Shown here one piece after another: positions 12,185 through 23,580 of a stretch of DNA of 64,000 bases. How positions within the stretch are numbered: the first letter of the stretch is position 1; each line of letters begins with the position of its first letter. The DNA comes from Albula goreensis (taxonomy: Eukaryota > Chordata > Actinopteri > Albuliformes > Albulidae), in NCBI GenBank assembly GCA_022829145.1, contig CM040758.1, forward strand, positions 9,904,128-9,968,127. The letters run 5' to 3'. A program made the position numbers and the translations under genes. Below the pieces are notes generated by a model. It saw only the letters and a program-made list of their open reading frames with translations, searched no databases and was not told the origin of the DNA.

Positions 12185-14516
12185 ATATCCACTCCTCATG
12201 TAAAGCTCTCTCTCCCTGTCCCCCTCACAGCGGTTTGAAAGGCAGCCAGCCGCTGATGGTTTTTAAATCTGCGTTTGTTCTGCGTAATGCCCGAGTAATG
12301 GCCTCCGATCCGTGTTCTGGTTCCTAGAGCCAGTTGGCTCGACCCACGGGAACAAATACCAATACAGAAAGGGAGGCCTCTGTGGTGGGTCGGATTGCGC
12401 CGGGTCCAGAAAAGGAGCTGTCTTAATAAAAACATTCACCTCTAACGCGCTCACCGCTCACGCCAAGGGTAGCCAGCCCTGCTGCTGGGGAGCTTCAGGC
12501 CTCTCTGCTGTTAGTCCTCACTTTGTTGGTCAATTAACACAGCTGATTACACAATTAACTAACCTGGCCTGCTTTCCTGGCTCTCAACTGGCTGCCGATT
12601 TAAAGTTGAGAACACAAACGAGCTCACTCTGCAGGTATTTGACTAACCTGGACGGGCTGAATGGTTTATGCAGTGGTCTGAGACACATTTGCTGCTGAAC
12701 AAATCTTTCACAAATCTTTATGCCTTTAAGTAGATGCACCCAAAGCTATGGATCATAAAATACATCTTACTGTTTATGAGGCTATACATTACAGAATGAT
12801 AGCCTAGCTGAAGGTGTTGAATAAAACAAACATTTGAATTAGCGTGCACATTTTAAGACGTCAGTGGGGGCAGAAATTTACGAGCCGAGGGGTAAATGCA
12901 GGTACATTTTCCCATTGACTGGTATAAAATTTGTTGAATTTTGTGAAATACATTTAACATAAATACATTAACTGATTAGTAATTTAGTTCCTTTTACAGC
13001 CTCTTTGGCTGTAATTTGGGACACTGCATGTCCAGCTACATTGTGGCTGGAGTGCGTCACGGTAAGTGCGTAAGCTGAGTAAGTGGGTCGTGGGCTGGGG
13101 AAGTTTGGGGAAGGTTGCTTTAACGGGAACTGGGTCGCCCAGGTTTAGGTGCTGTGATAACAGCAGCAGCTGCCCTCTGTTTACCTTCACTCACAGAGCA
13201 GGTGTGCAGCTTTGCCCAGAGCTGACAGCCTGCAGCACTGCTGCGTCTGAGGCTGCGGGGATGTGAAACTGAGCCCTTGTGCTGAGCCCCAATGGCCGCC
13301 GGGCTGGTTGCGCGGCGCAGGATGATGATGCATGTGGCGTGTCCTCAGCATGCCACGAGTTCCCAGCCGTTAGTGAGAGACGCTCCATCTGTCCCATGAG
13401 ACTGATCCTCCTGACCTGCTCCCTCCCACAGCTGATGCTCAGCAGGAGTTGCCTGTTGTCCTCTTCATGAGTCCTGTACACTTCCTGTTTTCTGTCTGCA
13501 CCGGTATTTTTCATGTATGAATATTGTACATTTCGTGTAGTATGGAGCATTACATATTGCTTATAGCCCTACCCCATGATAACTCCAAATCTACTGAAGC
13601 CTACCTGTGTGCAGAATTACAAAGGTCCTGTCGTCTTGCTGTAGGAAGACCTACATTCCAACTTGCAGTCTCTGTGGAAACCACAAAGACCTGTTGTTTG
13701 TTTAGAGCACAGAATATTATATTGTGGCTTGTAGTAGTGGTGTGGTGCCTATATGCTAGGATCCTCAATACATTTCATCCGTAAGGAAAAGTACTGATTT
13801 TCACACTCTGACAGTATCAGTTGGAGCAGCGGTCTTTGGTGTTCCATTCTGTCATAAACACACACATCAGGAACGTCTCTCGACTGTGACAGGTGATGGA
13901 AGCAGAAGAATGTTCGGCTCCAGTAATGACATCATACACTGGAGGCCCCAGAGACACGCGCGGTGTAAAAATGAGTATTTCCTCATTAATCAGGGAATAT
14001 CACTTCCCCTGTGTACTGAGGCTGCGGATGACAGCTCCCCTAGGAGTTATTTGTGTGCGCATGGTAAACACACCGGACAGATAATGAGCTGTTTTGTTGA
14101 GGCTTGTACTGTCCTTTCTTGAGAAATTATCCCTTTTTTTGTTTTGCAGTTTTTTTTTTGAAAAAAGATAGAGGCCCTTGGATTATTTTGACCTTGGGTC
14201 ATAAGAGACCGGTTCTGCATAATTAATCTGTGATTGTGTGCAGAATTTCCTCCGCAGTCCCCCCACCCCCACCGACCCCAGGCCAGACAGGCTGATTAAT
14301 CACCCACAGTAGAAAACATTACCTGCAATTAAAGGCGCGCAATCAGAGAGGCAGGCGGTGAGAGGTGCCAGGCTCTATAGGAACATAGTGACACATCGCT
14401 GGCTCTTTCACTGCGTCCCCATCATAACAACCAGTGTGGACTGCAGGGGGAGGAGGGAGCGCTGTACAGCCGGCTGGTCCGCGGCCCAGCAGGGGGGAAC
14501 AGTTCAAAGAGGTGCT

Positions 14517-14605
14517 GTAGTGTAATGGTTGGGGAACGGTCCAGTGATGGTTTAGGAATGGTAGCCTAATGGTAAGAGAATGGTAGCAGAGTGGTTAGGG
14601 AATAG
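14517..14605 (+). repeat. 22-bp tandem array (4 copies) built from a SINE A-box-like head
   Basis: Units start at 14517, 14539, 14561 and 14583, exactly 22 bp apart. The pattern is GTAG-GTAATGGTTAGGGAA-G. The first unit, GTAGTGTAATGGTTGGGGAA, closely matches the head of the SINE relic at 68. There is no SINE body downstream. Confidence 0.75.
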
Positions 14606-15987
14606 ATGGGTAACTGTCACGCTGGTCACTCCTGGGCCAGTGTGTACGCTGTCTCTCAACAGGCTATGTGAGCTGTTCATCTCGATCAGCTCTAGCGCGA
14701 GTCGTATGCTTTCGCTGTCGGTCTGCAGATCCGCGACACGATTGTGACGAACGGATGGCAGAGTGTCAGAGCGATGTCACGGCATCTGCGAAGCGTCCCA
14801 TCAGCGGTGACTCAGCAGCGCTGCCACTGTAATCCATCACATGCTGGAGGCTCAGGGAGGAGCGCGGCAGATCACTGTCCATCTCTGTGCTCCTCACTGC
14901 CTCACTGTGCGGCCGGGTCAGGCCAGGGGAGCCTCATCTCTCTCTGCTTCTCACGCCACGTTCTGCTCTAAATTATATCATTAACCCAGCTATTTATATG
15001 ATTTGTCATTAGGTAAATGAAAAGCCAAAGCCGCACTAGTTAAGAAATATTCACCATGGCCTAATCCACTGACATTGGAGTATACAGTGACGATCAAATT
15101 GAGACAGTGTAATTGATAGAATTGGAGAGATAATTGTGTGTTCATCGGCCCTCCAGCTACAGAGTCTTCTCACTGCTGCTCTCCAGCAGTGTTAGGCAGA
15201 GTACAGGGCTGTGTCTGTACCGTGGTCTTCTTGGTAGTTTCTGCTCTTAATTTTTCATTAACCTTGTCATTTTTGTCGTCTCATATTTCAGATGTAATAT
15301 GCTCAGGGCATGAGGGACAGCTTAAGGTTATCCATGTGTCCCCTAATTGACCGTTTATAAGTGCAGCAGGTTTAGCGATTATGTGCAATTCTCTAACTGA
15401 GCCTGGGTAATTGGTGGAAACAAAAACTTGAGTACACATCGGTCCTCACAGTGTGCAACGTCAGGTTCTCTCACAGGTATGTGCAGCACAGTTCATCTCT
15501 TCTGTCAAGCAAGGCAATTTAGATTTTTCAGATAATTTCTCTCTCATAGAAGCAACCAGCATTGAAGTTGTCAAATTGGTTTTTCCAAAGTTGTTTTGAA
15601 AGCTGCAGACCTTTGTCAATATTGGGTTTTCTCAAGTGTTTTTCAAGGTGTGGTAATATAAAAAAAAAAAATCCTTTTGAAAAATACGGAACCACTTTTT
15701 GGTGCTGTAGATGGTCAGTGAGCATAACCAGGGGAAATGTGCTTGTCAATCCCTTGCTGCAGTGTGTTGCTGGGAAGAGTTTGAAAGTGTAATTGGACAG
15801 ACACACACAGTGTGGTGGAGTACAGGAGAGGGTAGAGGCCAGGTGATTTTGGGCATATAACCCCCTATGAAAATGACTCACTAATATTTACCATTCTAGT
15901 CACAAGCTCCACTCTCCTATCTCTCCCCTCTCTTTTTTGACTCTCACCTCAGTTGCTTCTCCCCAGCTCTGCCTTTCTTCAGGTTAC

Positions 15988-16265
15988 AATGAATTACATC
16001 GCTGCATTTTAGATATATAGCAGAAGCTCTTATCCAGTGCAGTTTTGCACAGCGTACATTTTTAAGCACTATCAGTTTATACAGTTGGGTGTTTGCCAAG
16101 GCTATTCAGGTAAAGTACCTTGCTCAAGGGTATTGCAGTGATCTACCTGGGAGTTGAATTAATTGAATCACTCTGATCAAACCAGCAACAATTCCCCCTA
16201 ACTGGGAGTTGAACCTGTGGTGGTCACCTGACCAAAGCAACGCCGTCTTTGAGCAGCAGAACTGC
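15988..16265 (-). mobile_element. SINE relic, minus orientation
   Basis: At the left, GCATTTTAGATATATAGCAG and AGCTCTTATCCAGTGCAG are the reversed SINE tail. Then AAGTACCTTGCTCAAGGGTA is the reversed GTACCC-GAGCAAGGTACTT body. At the right, GGGAGTTGAACCTGTGG is a reversed B-box-like region. Confidence 0.7.
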
Positions 16266-16546
16266 CACCCTCGCTCTTCTGTGCATGTTCTACAACACCA
16301 TTTTTTTGCTTTTATTGAGCAGCATGCTTGTCCAGGGCACCTGATGCTCTGAAGCATTTTTATATTTCTGCTTTGGCCTAAATCATTTTAAAAGTATTTA
16401 ACCTTTTCCAGGACATTAGTCGGATCTGCAACGCAACACTACCATTATTAGATTATGAAAAGTAGCTTTCCTTAAAATGCCAGTAGCGTGATCATTGAGG
16501 TAGCCGGTAGGTATGTGCACGCCTTCCTCTCTAGCATTGTACAAGG

Positions 16547-16561
16547 GTGCCCTCTGCTGGG
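16547..16561 (-). promoter_or_regulatory. CTCF-like motif
   Basis: GTGCCCTCTGCTGGG is the reverse complement of CCCAGCAGAGGGCAC, close to the CTCF core consensus (CCASNAGRKGGCRS). A motif match only. Confidence 0.35.
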
Positions 16562-19500
16562 TTTATACCCTAAATGCAAGCAGTAATTTTGGAGTGAAAG
16601 GAGGACAGGAAAGAAATGATGTTTTTGTTGCTTTTGAAATTCGTCTGACTGTAAATACGTGCAATTATGTGTCGTTCTTCCCAGTGCTTACTTTTGAGTA
16701 AATCTGTTCCATTATCTGTGGAACTCTTTTGTGTTTTTCAGAATTGATGGGTTGGACATTTCACATCTTCTGGCTTTTTAACAGACAAATAAGTTTTTCA
16801 ACTCAGAAAGCAATTTTTTTAAAAAAATGGTACACCCTAATTTGCTGTAATTCCATATATTTTTAATTCAATGTACATTTTTTGAATCGCTGTGAAGGAA
16901 ATCTTTTGAACACCCCAGCACTGTCTGGGAGAGCCAGAGGTTGCACAGACATTCCATATGAACAGATGTTTCTGTGTAACGCTGGTGCTTCAGCCTGGGC
17001 GTCGGCCAGCTCACTTTAACCAATAGCAGGACTCGCTCTGCATTGCATCAAGTGATTAGAATATTAATGATTTACGGCTTTTTACTGGCCTGTCCTGGCA
17101 GCTCTACCAGCTTTATCAAAGCCGATTTCCCCATGTATTACATCGTCTGCAACACAGTTACTACTGGCAGTTGGCTGAGCTCTCTTTGAGCAAGACAACC
17201 AAAGTGCTAACTATTTACAAGACTTCAGCCAAGGTACAGGTTATTTCTGGTTTAATTGTTCAGTTGTTCATTTCAGTCAGTTCTTGTCCTCAGTGAGATT
17301 ATACTCAGCTTAGCTGGAATTTGTTCATGTTTCTTGGTTATTTCTAGCCTATTCAAATAGATATGAATCCTTAATCTCAGGCTTTGCAGGACTATCCTAT
17401 AGACTCACCCCTATAATATCTTGTGCTGTCAGATTTGGGTCCGGAAATGCAGTGTGACGATAGCACCTGTGGTGAGTGAGTTGTTGCAGTTAAACTTTGG
17501 GTGTAGGATGTGCATTACTGCACGACCTACAATTTACAAATCAGTAAGGCGGACTCCTATTGGAGAATACATTGAAGGCTCTTAACCATATTTTCTTATA
17601 GCAGTGTGGAGGACGTCTTCCTCTGTGGAGAGGCTTCCAAACAGGCTATACAATCGGCTGCATATGGGTTGGGTCTAATCCATTGGGTCTAGTGGCGCTC
17701 TTGAGACAGTAGTTGGAAAATATTAGACTGCCCTTGGTTTGTATTTGGTTTGTATGTACTTGGATTTCATTTCAGGAACTTTCAGCCTTAAGCCTTTGTT
17801 GGAAGGATAAGAGATGGAGAGACAGAGACAGGAATGGAATAGGCCTACATGACTTAATGAGGTCATTTCTCTGAATGTTTGTTTGCCATAATCTGTAAGG
17901 ACAAATGGTTGTGTTGGGTGGAACCCAGCGGTGGGATCCACATCTGCTCGTTAATCTCCAGATGAAACCGCATTGTCCAATTTTGTCCCTTTTTTAAAGT
18001 CTGTTAACCATACCTTGCAGTCTCAGGAAGTGGCTGAATTTGTGAGAAATGATGGTGGGAACAGGACGCTTTTGTTGTATACAGTAGCAGAGCGTTTTGA
18101 AAGCAGCTTTGTGGCTTATTTTAGGACCAGGTTTATTGTTTATGGTCAGAATCATAATCATAGTTGGACATTTTCTCTTCCATTTGTCAACACAGGAACA
18201 TTACCAATTTTCTTTTTTTGTTAGGCTTTGATGTGCTTAATCATTCTACTGCCCTCATTGTCCATTGGCAACCATTACCTTGTACCATTGCCTGTTTGTG
18301 GTGATTTTCCTAAAGAAATTGGCTGACAAAAAATGTCCAGCATCATAGCCTCAACCTGGCAGTACAGCTGTCACAGGCTTGGGACAAGCCAATTTCAGAC
18401 GCGTCCAACACGAGATTGAGCTGGTCAGGCCATTTCATTAACATTCGAGTGAGATGTAATGCAGACTCTTTCATTGTGGCAAGTGCAATTAGACTCAGAG
18501 CTGTGAGGCGCCATTGTTAACCCTGGCGCGCAGTATAGCGCTTCGATTATTGCCCCTGTCAGAAGGCTGAAGTGGTCTGGGATTTCCCCTCGAATACCAA
18601 TAAGCAGCGCGCTTTGTGTTCTGTTAACTAGGGAATTTGTCGTTTCCCTCTCTGATGGACTCTGAGAACTCTAATGGAGTTTTTTTTTACTAACCCTTCC
18701 TGGTACATTATAATGTCCCCAGTGTGGTCTCCTCCCTCAACCGATTCTCACTCCTGTGGACTGAACCCTTATTAGACTGTCTGCTCAGCACTGCAGAAGT
18801 GACAGAAGATCAGAGCCCCTCTGGCTCTATAGAAAACTGCAGCTTCAGTCTCAGCCAGAGGAAGGCTTTAGGAAATGAATATGTTCCTGCTGTTTGCCAG
18901 ACAAAATACATAGTCTTTGCCGAAGGGATTTCCTGTCTCTCTGTGCGGCTCGAACGAATCGAATGTGCTGCCGTTCGGACTTTGTTGCGGTCCATGAATC
19001 ACCATTGTCTGCGTTTCCTCTGTGTGGATGTGTCTGACTGGGAAAGAGCGGTAGAGCTCTGCGCCAGCATTAAAGAGTTTGAGAAGGGGTCAAAAAACAT
19101 GCCTCTGCCCTGGCTTGTGACCTCTCGCTCTTTGATTTGAATTGTTGCGCAGTTGGTTGTGGTAATGTAGGCTGACCCTCCTCATGACTAACCCTGCCCT
19201 GTGTGGAAGAGTGCTGCATTCTCACCCACACTTATTTTTGTTATGGTTAGTAATCAGGGCTGAGATTGTATTCACTTTGAAAGGATATTTGTTAATGTAC
19301 GCTCTCAGAAACCAGACAGTTAGATCTCTGGTTATCATAAGATAATCATAATATACTGTGTCACTTGGCGAATGACAGACAGAAGTCCAGTTCTCTGTGG
19401 ATCATTCACAAAGTGTGATGTATTTTACCCGCCTCCTGCTTGTGTCTGTATACCTTGGACCCGCCTACACTAAGTATTGCTTAGAAAATATTCCCGACAT

Positions 19501-19635
19501 CACGGAAAATGGGTGGGGTCATTATGCTGAACTGCACGGCTTTGGCTCAGATCATAGCAGAGAAGTTCCTGTGTAAAATGCACATTTGTAGAAGTGGTGT
19601 CTAACATTGTGCTCTCTCTGTTTGCATCTTTGCAG

Positions 19636-19704
19636 AATGCCAAGCCCCTCCCCTCCTCGGACAGCCTGGTGAAGGTGCAGGAGGTAGCAAGCTGGCTTTT
19701 GGAA
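19636..19704 (+). other. fbxw7: 5' part of fbxw7 alpha exon upstream of the ATG (probable 5' UTR)
   Basis: The exon is preceded by a strong splice acceptor: a pyrimidine-rich run (CTCTCTCTGTTTGCATCTTT) followed by GCAG at 19632-19635. So this is an internal exon of the transcript, and an upstream non-coding exon must exist, either further upstream in the window or beyond it. The 23 codons between the acceptor and the ATG at 19705 stay open in the same frame as the protein (ending VKVQEVASWLLE before M1). An amino-terminal extension from an upstream exon therefore cannot be excluded, but the ATG at 19705 matches the mammalian alpha start (MNQ-LLS-GS). Confidence 0.7.
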
Positions 19705-20399
19705 ATGAACCAGGATCTGCTGTCTGGGGGCAGCAGGCGGCGGCGGCCGGGGGGCTCGGGGCGAGGTAACGGCCACTCGGCCCGGGCGCCCCACGAGACC
19801 GGCGAGGAGGCCGAGGAGGAGGAGCACATGGACCGGGTGGTGGAGGAGGAAGAGGAGGAGGAGGAGGAGAAGAGGAGGAAGGTGAGCAGCAGCAGCAGCA
19901 GACGGTGGTGGTTCAGGATGGAGCCGGAGCCGCAGCTGGGGAGGATGCACCATGGTCCTCCAGAGAGACGGGGGTGAGCACTGGCCATGAGGGGGCAGCA
20001 GAGAGCCGGGTGAACGGGGATGAGAAGGGTGCCCGGTGGATGTGGGAGGCCGAGCAGCGAAGGAGGGAGGATGAAGAGGAGGACGACGAGGAGGAGGAAG
20101 AGGAGGAAAATAACAACAGTGGCCTCCATGCTGACGAGGAGCGAGAGGGCAGTCATGGCGTCCGGGAGGAAGAGGGGGACGAGGATGACGAGGACCAGGA
20201 GGAGGAGGTGATGGACCAGGAGAGCGATGACTTTGAGCATTCTGAGGAGGAGGAAGAAGAGGAGGAAGAGGAAGAGGAGGGGGGAGAGGACGGGCTTTGT
20301 TCGCCAGCGCTTAGGAACAGCATCTCAGACCCCAATGACAATGTGGACACGTCTTCAGGGAGACAGCATCCAACCCCGCCCTCGCTCTTCGAGAAAAAG
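19705..20399 (+). CDS. fbxw7: fbxw7 alpha isoform, first coding exon (partial gene, apparent 1-bp frameshift)
   Basis: This exon encodes the isoform-specific amino terminus of F-box/WD repeat protein 7, the SCF ubiquitin-ligase subunit that recognises phosphodegrons in cyclin E, MYC, Notch and JUN. Residues 1-14 read MNQDLLSGGSRRRR against mammalian MNQELLSVGSKRRR, including Ser10 and the basic nuclear-localisation patch. HMDRVVEEE at residues 41-49 matches QMNRVVEEE. Downstream, EENNN (20103-20117) and MDQESDDF (20211-20234) also match mammalian FBXW7 alpha, followed by a long acidic run and a final FEKK. The donor is AAG|GTAAGC at 20400, phase 0, fitting the shared exon that starts MKRKLDHG in mammals. 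Length is 695 nt (about 232 codons) against 167 in human alpha; the excess is mostly Glu/Asp tracts. The first 59 codons are in one frame and the conserved second half is in another, so one base appears lost within about 19843-19881, a GAG/AGG repeat. Assembly error is likelier than a real break. The F-box and WD40 parts lie outside the window. Confidence 0.93.
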
Positions 20400-22241
20400 G
20401 TAAGCCAGGGGGATGGGAGGCAGACAGTGGGCTGCAGCTGACATGGTTAAATATCTGTGAACATCTCTTGATAAACCATAAAATGGCTGTTTCTAATGAC
20501 CATGCAAACTTAAGTCAGATTCTTTTAATTTGCCCAATCATTCACATCTCTCCATTGCTAAACTCATTAATAAGCCTGGGGCATTTGAGTGATCTGACAT
20601 TTCAGGTAAATTTCTTGGTAAGCTGAAGATAGTCCAGTGTGGTCTCATGCATAGTCAAGGTGATATCGGCAAATTTTAAATTCAGTTACCTAGAGGTGAC
20701 CATATAATTATCCTCATGTGGCCTAACTCAAAGGCTCCCTCTAGAGGGCCAAGAACTCATTACACCAAAGTGTACTTGCTTATGCCCACCTAACCAGCAA
20801 AATAACTTCATCTGCCATATTTACACTGGGAACAGTCTCACACTCTCTCGCCCTCTCACTGTACTCCATGGTGAAAGCCGTGAGCCTTCAGTAGATTGAC
20901 AGTGAGCAGGTACAAGAGAGGCTGGGTTAGATGTGTACATGCTGAGTGGCATGTGTTTCTGGCAGGGGGCCCTTCCCTTGCTTCTCGTCTACCCTGGGGC
21001 CTGACATTTAGAACAATGGGGATGTTTATATTTATTCCCCCTAACGGCTGCACCCTATCAGCATGCCTGTGGCTGAGGTGGTGAGCTATTTGAGGGCAGA
21101 CCCCGAATTCGCTACCCTCACTGATGGAGCTGCGTTTCTTACCGACCGCACTAATATACTTTATGGACAGTGTGGCCCTGTTGATGATGATGATGATGGT
21201 AATGAAGGCACTCACTGAAGGTCATGGCAGTGTGCCTTCATTTTACAGAGGGTGTGAATATGCCCCCTCCTGTCAACAGGAAGTCCCTTTATAGGGGGCT
21301 TTGGCAGAGGACTGCCCTCTGAATCCTGCTTTAATTAGAGTGAGAGGTAACACGCTGCGGAGGTGTTAAAAGCAGCCCGGCCTCAGTAATGACAGAGTGA
21401 AGGACAGTGTGCTTGGGTCATTTCATCAAGGCCAGGTTTACCGTGCACTCGTCCTGAGTTTGTTAAAGCACCTGTCTTCCCCGTATTAAGGTGAAGCTGG
21501 AGGTGTTGTCCTGTACTCTGCATCTGTTTGTGTGACAGCCACTTGCAGGCTGCTGTGGAAGGCTTGAGAAGAGCAACAATTGGAGTTAGAGCTATAGCAT
21601 AGAGAGCAACATCATAGAACAGCATAGCAAGAGAGGAACATGTGTAGCCAGAGCTCCATAAGGGAGAGCATAGGTCAAGTCAGGTGTGATCATAGTGTCC
21701 CCTGCATAGCAGCAAGGCTGTGAGAAACACTGACTACAGGAGGCTAAAGGAGATCCCCTCACACACCAGCAGAATGGGGAGCAGAGCCCAAAGAGGAGGC
21801 TCTGCTCATGGGGAATGGCTCTGTGTGAAGAGTTTGCTCTTCCATTCTCCCCTGCTTTATTGGTTCTCTGGCCCATACAGAGATGATTTGTCTGTTTTCC
21901 TCACTCTACACTGTGTCCTTATTTGTAGGTCCATGTATGGGAAGCTGTGAAGGTCATGTGTTTTTGGTCCGTTTCCTATAGCAGAGCCCACAGCTGATCT
22001 GTAGTTCTGGGCGGTGATTTGAGGCTCGCTGTGTGACTCCTGCCCCTGACAGCTGTGAGGAGCGATGAGAGTGAATGAACGGACTTACACTGCCCGGTGT
22101 TTAATTCACTCTGCTCAGCCTGCGGCACCTGGGCGGGCAAATGTTTTAACTGCGCCAAGAGCGTGCTTTTTGAGACGGGTGTTACCACCTGTCTGCCTGG
22201 AATGAAGGGAAACAGAGCTGCCAGATTTGATGCCAGCTGGG

Positions 22242-22244
<3 letters not shown>

Positions 22245-22332
<88 letters not shown>
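22245..22332. repeat. (GT)n microsatellite, about 44 units
   Basis: A perfect GT run. Confidence 0.97.
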
Positions 22333-22333
<1 letters not shown>

Positions 22334-22610
22334 ACTACCAGCCCTGGCATGCTGGCTGTTCAGCAAACATTGTATCGACCTGCCTCTTAAATGCCTTTCT
22401 GATTTAAAACCTGAAATAAATATTTCCGTTCCCCTAAATTGTTAATTTGCTTATTCCATTTGCTGGCTCATGGTCTTCTCCAGAAAAATCGAAAGGGTCA
22501 CTGAGATATAATGCAACAATGCATTACTGTAAATGCAGTGACAAACAAGACCATGTGTTCAGATTAGGAGGGAAGAGCATGGTCTGCAGTCTCTTTGGAT
22601 TGTTTGGTAT

Positions 22611-22629
22611 TGCTGCCCCCTTGTGGTGA
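22611..22629 (-). promoter_or_regulatory. CTCF-like motif
   Basis: TGCTGCCCCCTTGTGGTGA reads CCACAAGGGGGCAGCA on the minus strand, a strong match to the CTCF core. Another match in the opposite orientation lies 460 bp to the right. Confidence 0.45.
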
Positions 22630-23078
22630 AGATGTGTCCTAACAGATCTATGAGTTAGCTTCCTCTCACAATGACATTCAGACCCGGTGCTGATGAGAGA
22701 TTCTCAGCAGAGTTTGTAGTTGTGGTTGGCTGGTGTGAAAGAGTGGCACCTGAAGGGTACATTGACAGAAGCCATCACCTTTACTTTCATCACTCTCAAG
22801 TCATCGTTTTCTTTTCTCAAATTATAACTTCCTGTTAATAGCTGTCTCGGAGACCAAGCAGTGTGTATGAGCGTTGGGCCAGGTGGCCAATCAGTTGGGA
22901 TGTAAGCTTTGAGCAGAGCTCAAAAGGATGTGAGATCATTTAAAAGCTTCCTTTAAAAGCTGAAGTCGTTAATACCTGTTAAGATTTTTTGGAGGAAATT
23001 TAATCACTGAGACAAACCCATCAAGCAGACCAACTGAGCAGTCACAGCCATTTGTCTCTGTTTGTTTGCATTATCCAA

Positions 23079-23095
23079 CCAGCAGGGGGCGCACT
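23079..23095 (+). promoter_or_regulatory. CTCF-like motif
   Basis: CCAGCAGGGGGCGCACT matches the CTCF core closely on the + strand. With the site at 22611 it forms a divergent pair within the alpha-gamma intron. Confidence 0.45.
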
Positions 23096-23448
23096 GAGCC
23101 CCTCTGAATATGTGTGCAGGAGAAGTCGTCCCATAGGGGTAGGTGTGTCACAGCCCATACCTGCCGCATTGTTCACACTTCACTTTTGGAGCTGGACCCT
23201 GTCCCAGCAATGCACCACCGCCATGCTGTCAGTGCCAAGGCCTCCACAGCAGCCAGATTCCTCACTGGTGAGATGAGCCTACCTTTATATAGTCCTGAAT
23301 AAGCAGGGGAGGACAATGGAGGTAGACCATACAGACACTCATTATGAGATAGACTGGTCTGGTCTTGACCCCGGATGGTCTGTCTTTTTAGTCTTCTGAC
23401 TCTGTCGGGTCAAGTGAAGTCAAGTCTATGGCATATAGAAAGTGCTGT

Positions 23449-23580
23449 TTTGTCTTGTCTGTAGTAGAGATTTTGTGTTGGTTAATCTCTGTAGGATAGA
23501 GATTTTGTTGTTGGTTGGCCTCTGTCATACAGAGATTACTTTGCTGGTTAATCTCTGTCATACCAAGATTTCTGTGTTGG
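23449..23580. repeat. 33-bp minisatellite, 4 copies
   Basis: Units beginning at 23482, 23515 and 23548 are 33 bp apart, with an earlier diverged copy from about 23449. Common blocks are TCTCTGTCATA, AGAGATT and TGTTGGTTA. Confidence 0.8.

Larger units (their letters stand above)
1..19635 (+). other. sequence upstream of the fbxw7 alpha coding exon (intron or 5' flank)
   Basis: The alpha coding exon starts at a splice acceptor, so at least part of this stretch is intron following a non-coding first exon. I could not identify that exon or a CpG-island promoter. The contents are repeats: SINE relics near the left end, GT arrays at 1.8, 2.2 and 7.0-7.55 kb, CA arrays at 9.87 and 12.11 kb, pyrimidine-rich tracts, and small tandem arrays at 11.06 and 14.52 kb. 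Open frames here, including 18724-19140, show no recognisable domain. Confidence 0.6.

Noticed and set aside
18724..19140. 138-codon + strand open frame 0.5 kb before the alpha exon
   Set aside because: It starts at a GTG, matches no family I recognise and has no paired splice sites in frame. One such frame is expected by chance in 64 kb.
19882..19916. Short intron (AAG|GTGAGC to TTCAG) as the explanation of the alpha frame change
   Set aside because: About 35 nt is below the usual minimum for vertebrate introns, and there is no pyrimidine tract before the AG.
19500..20240. Long minus-strand open frame (246 codons) rich in Leu, Ser and Pro
   Set aside because: It is the antisense shadow of the Glu/Asp-coding purine tract of fbxw7 alpha; no domain, and the + strand carries the conserved protein.
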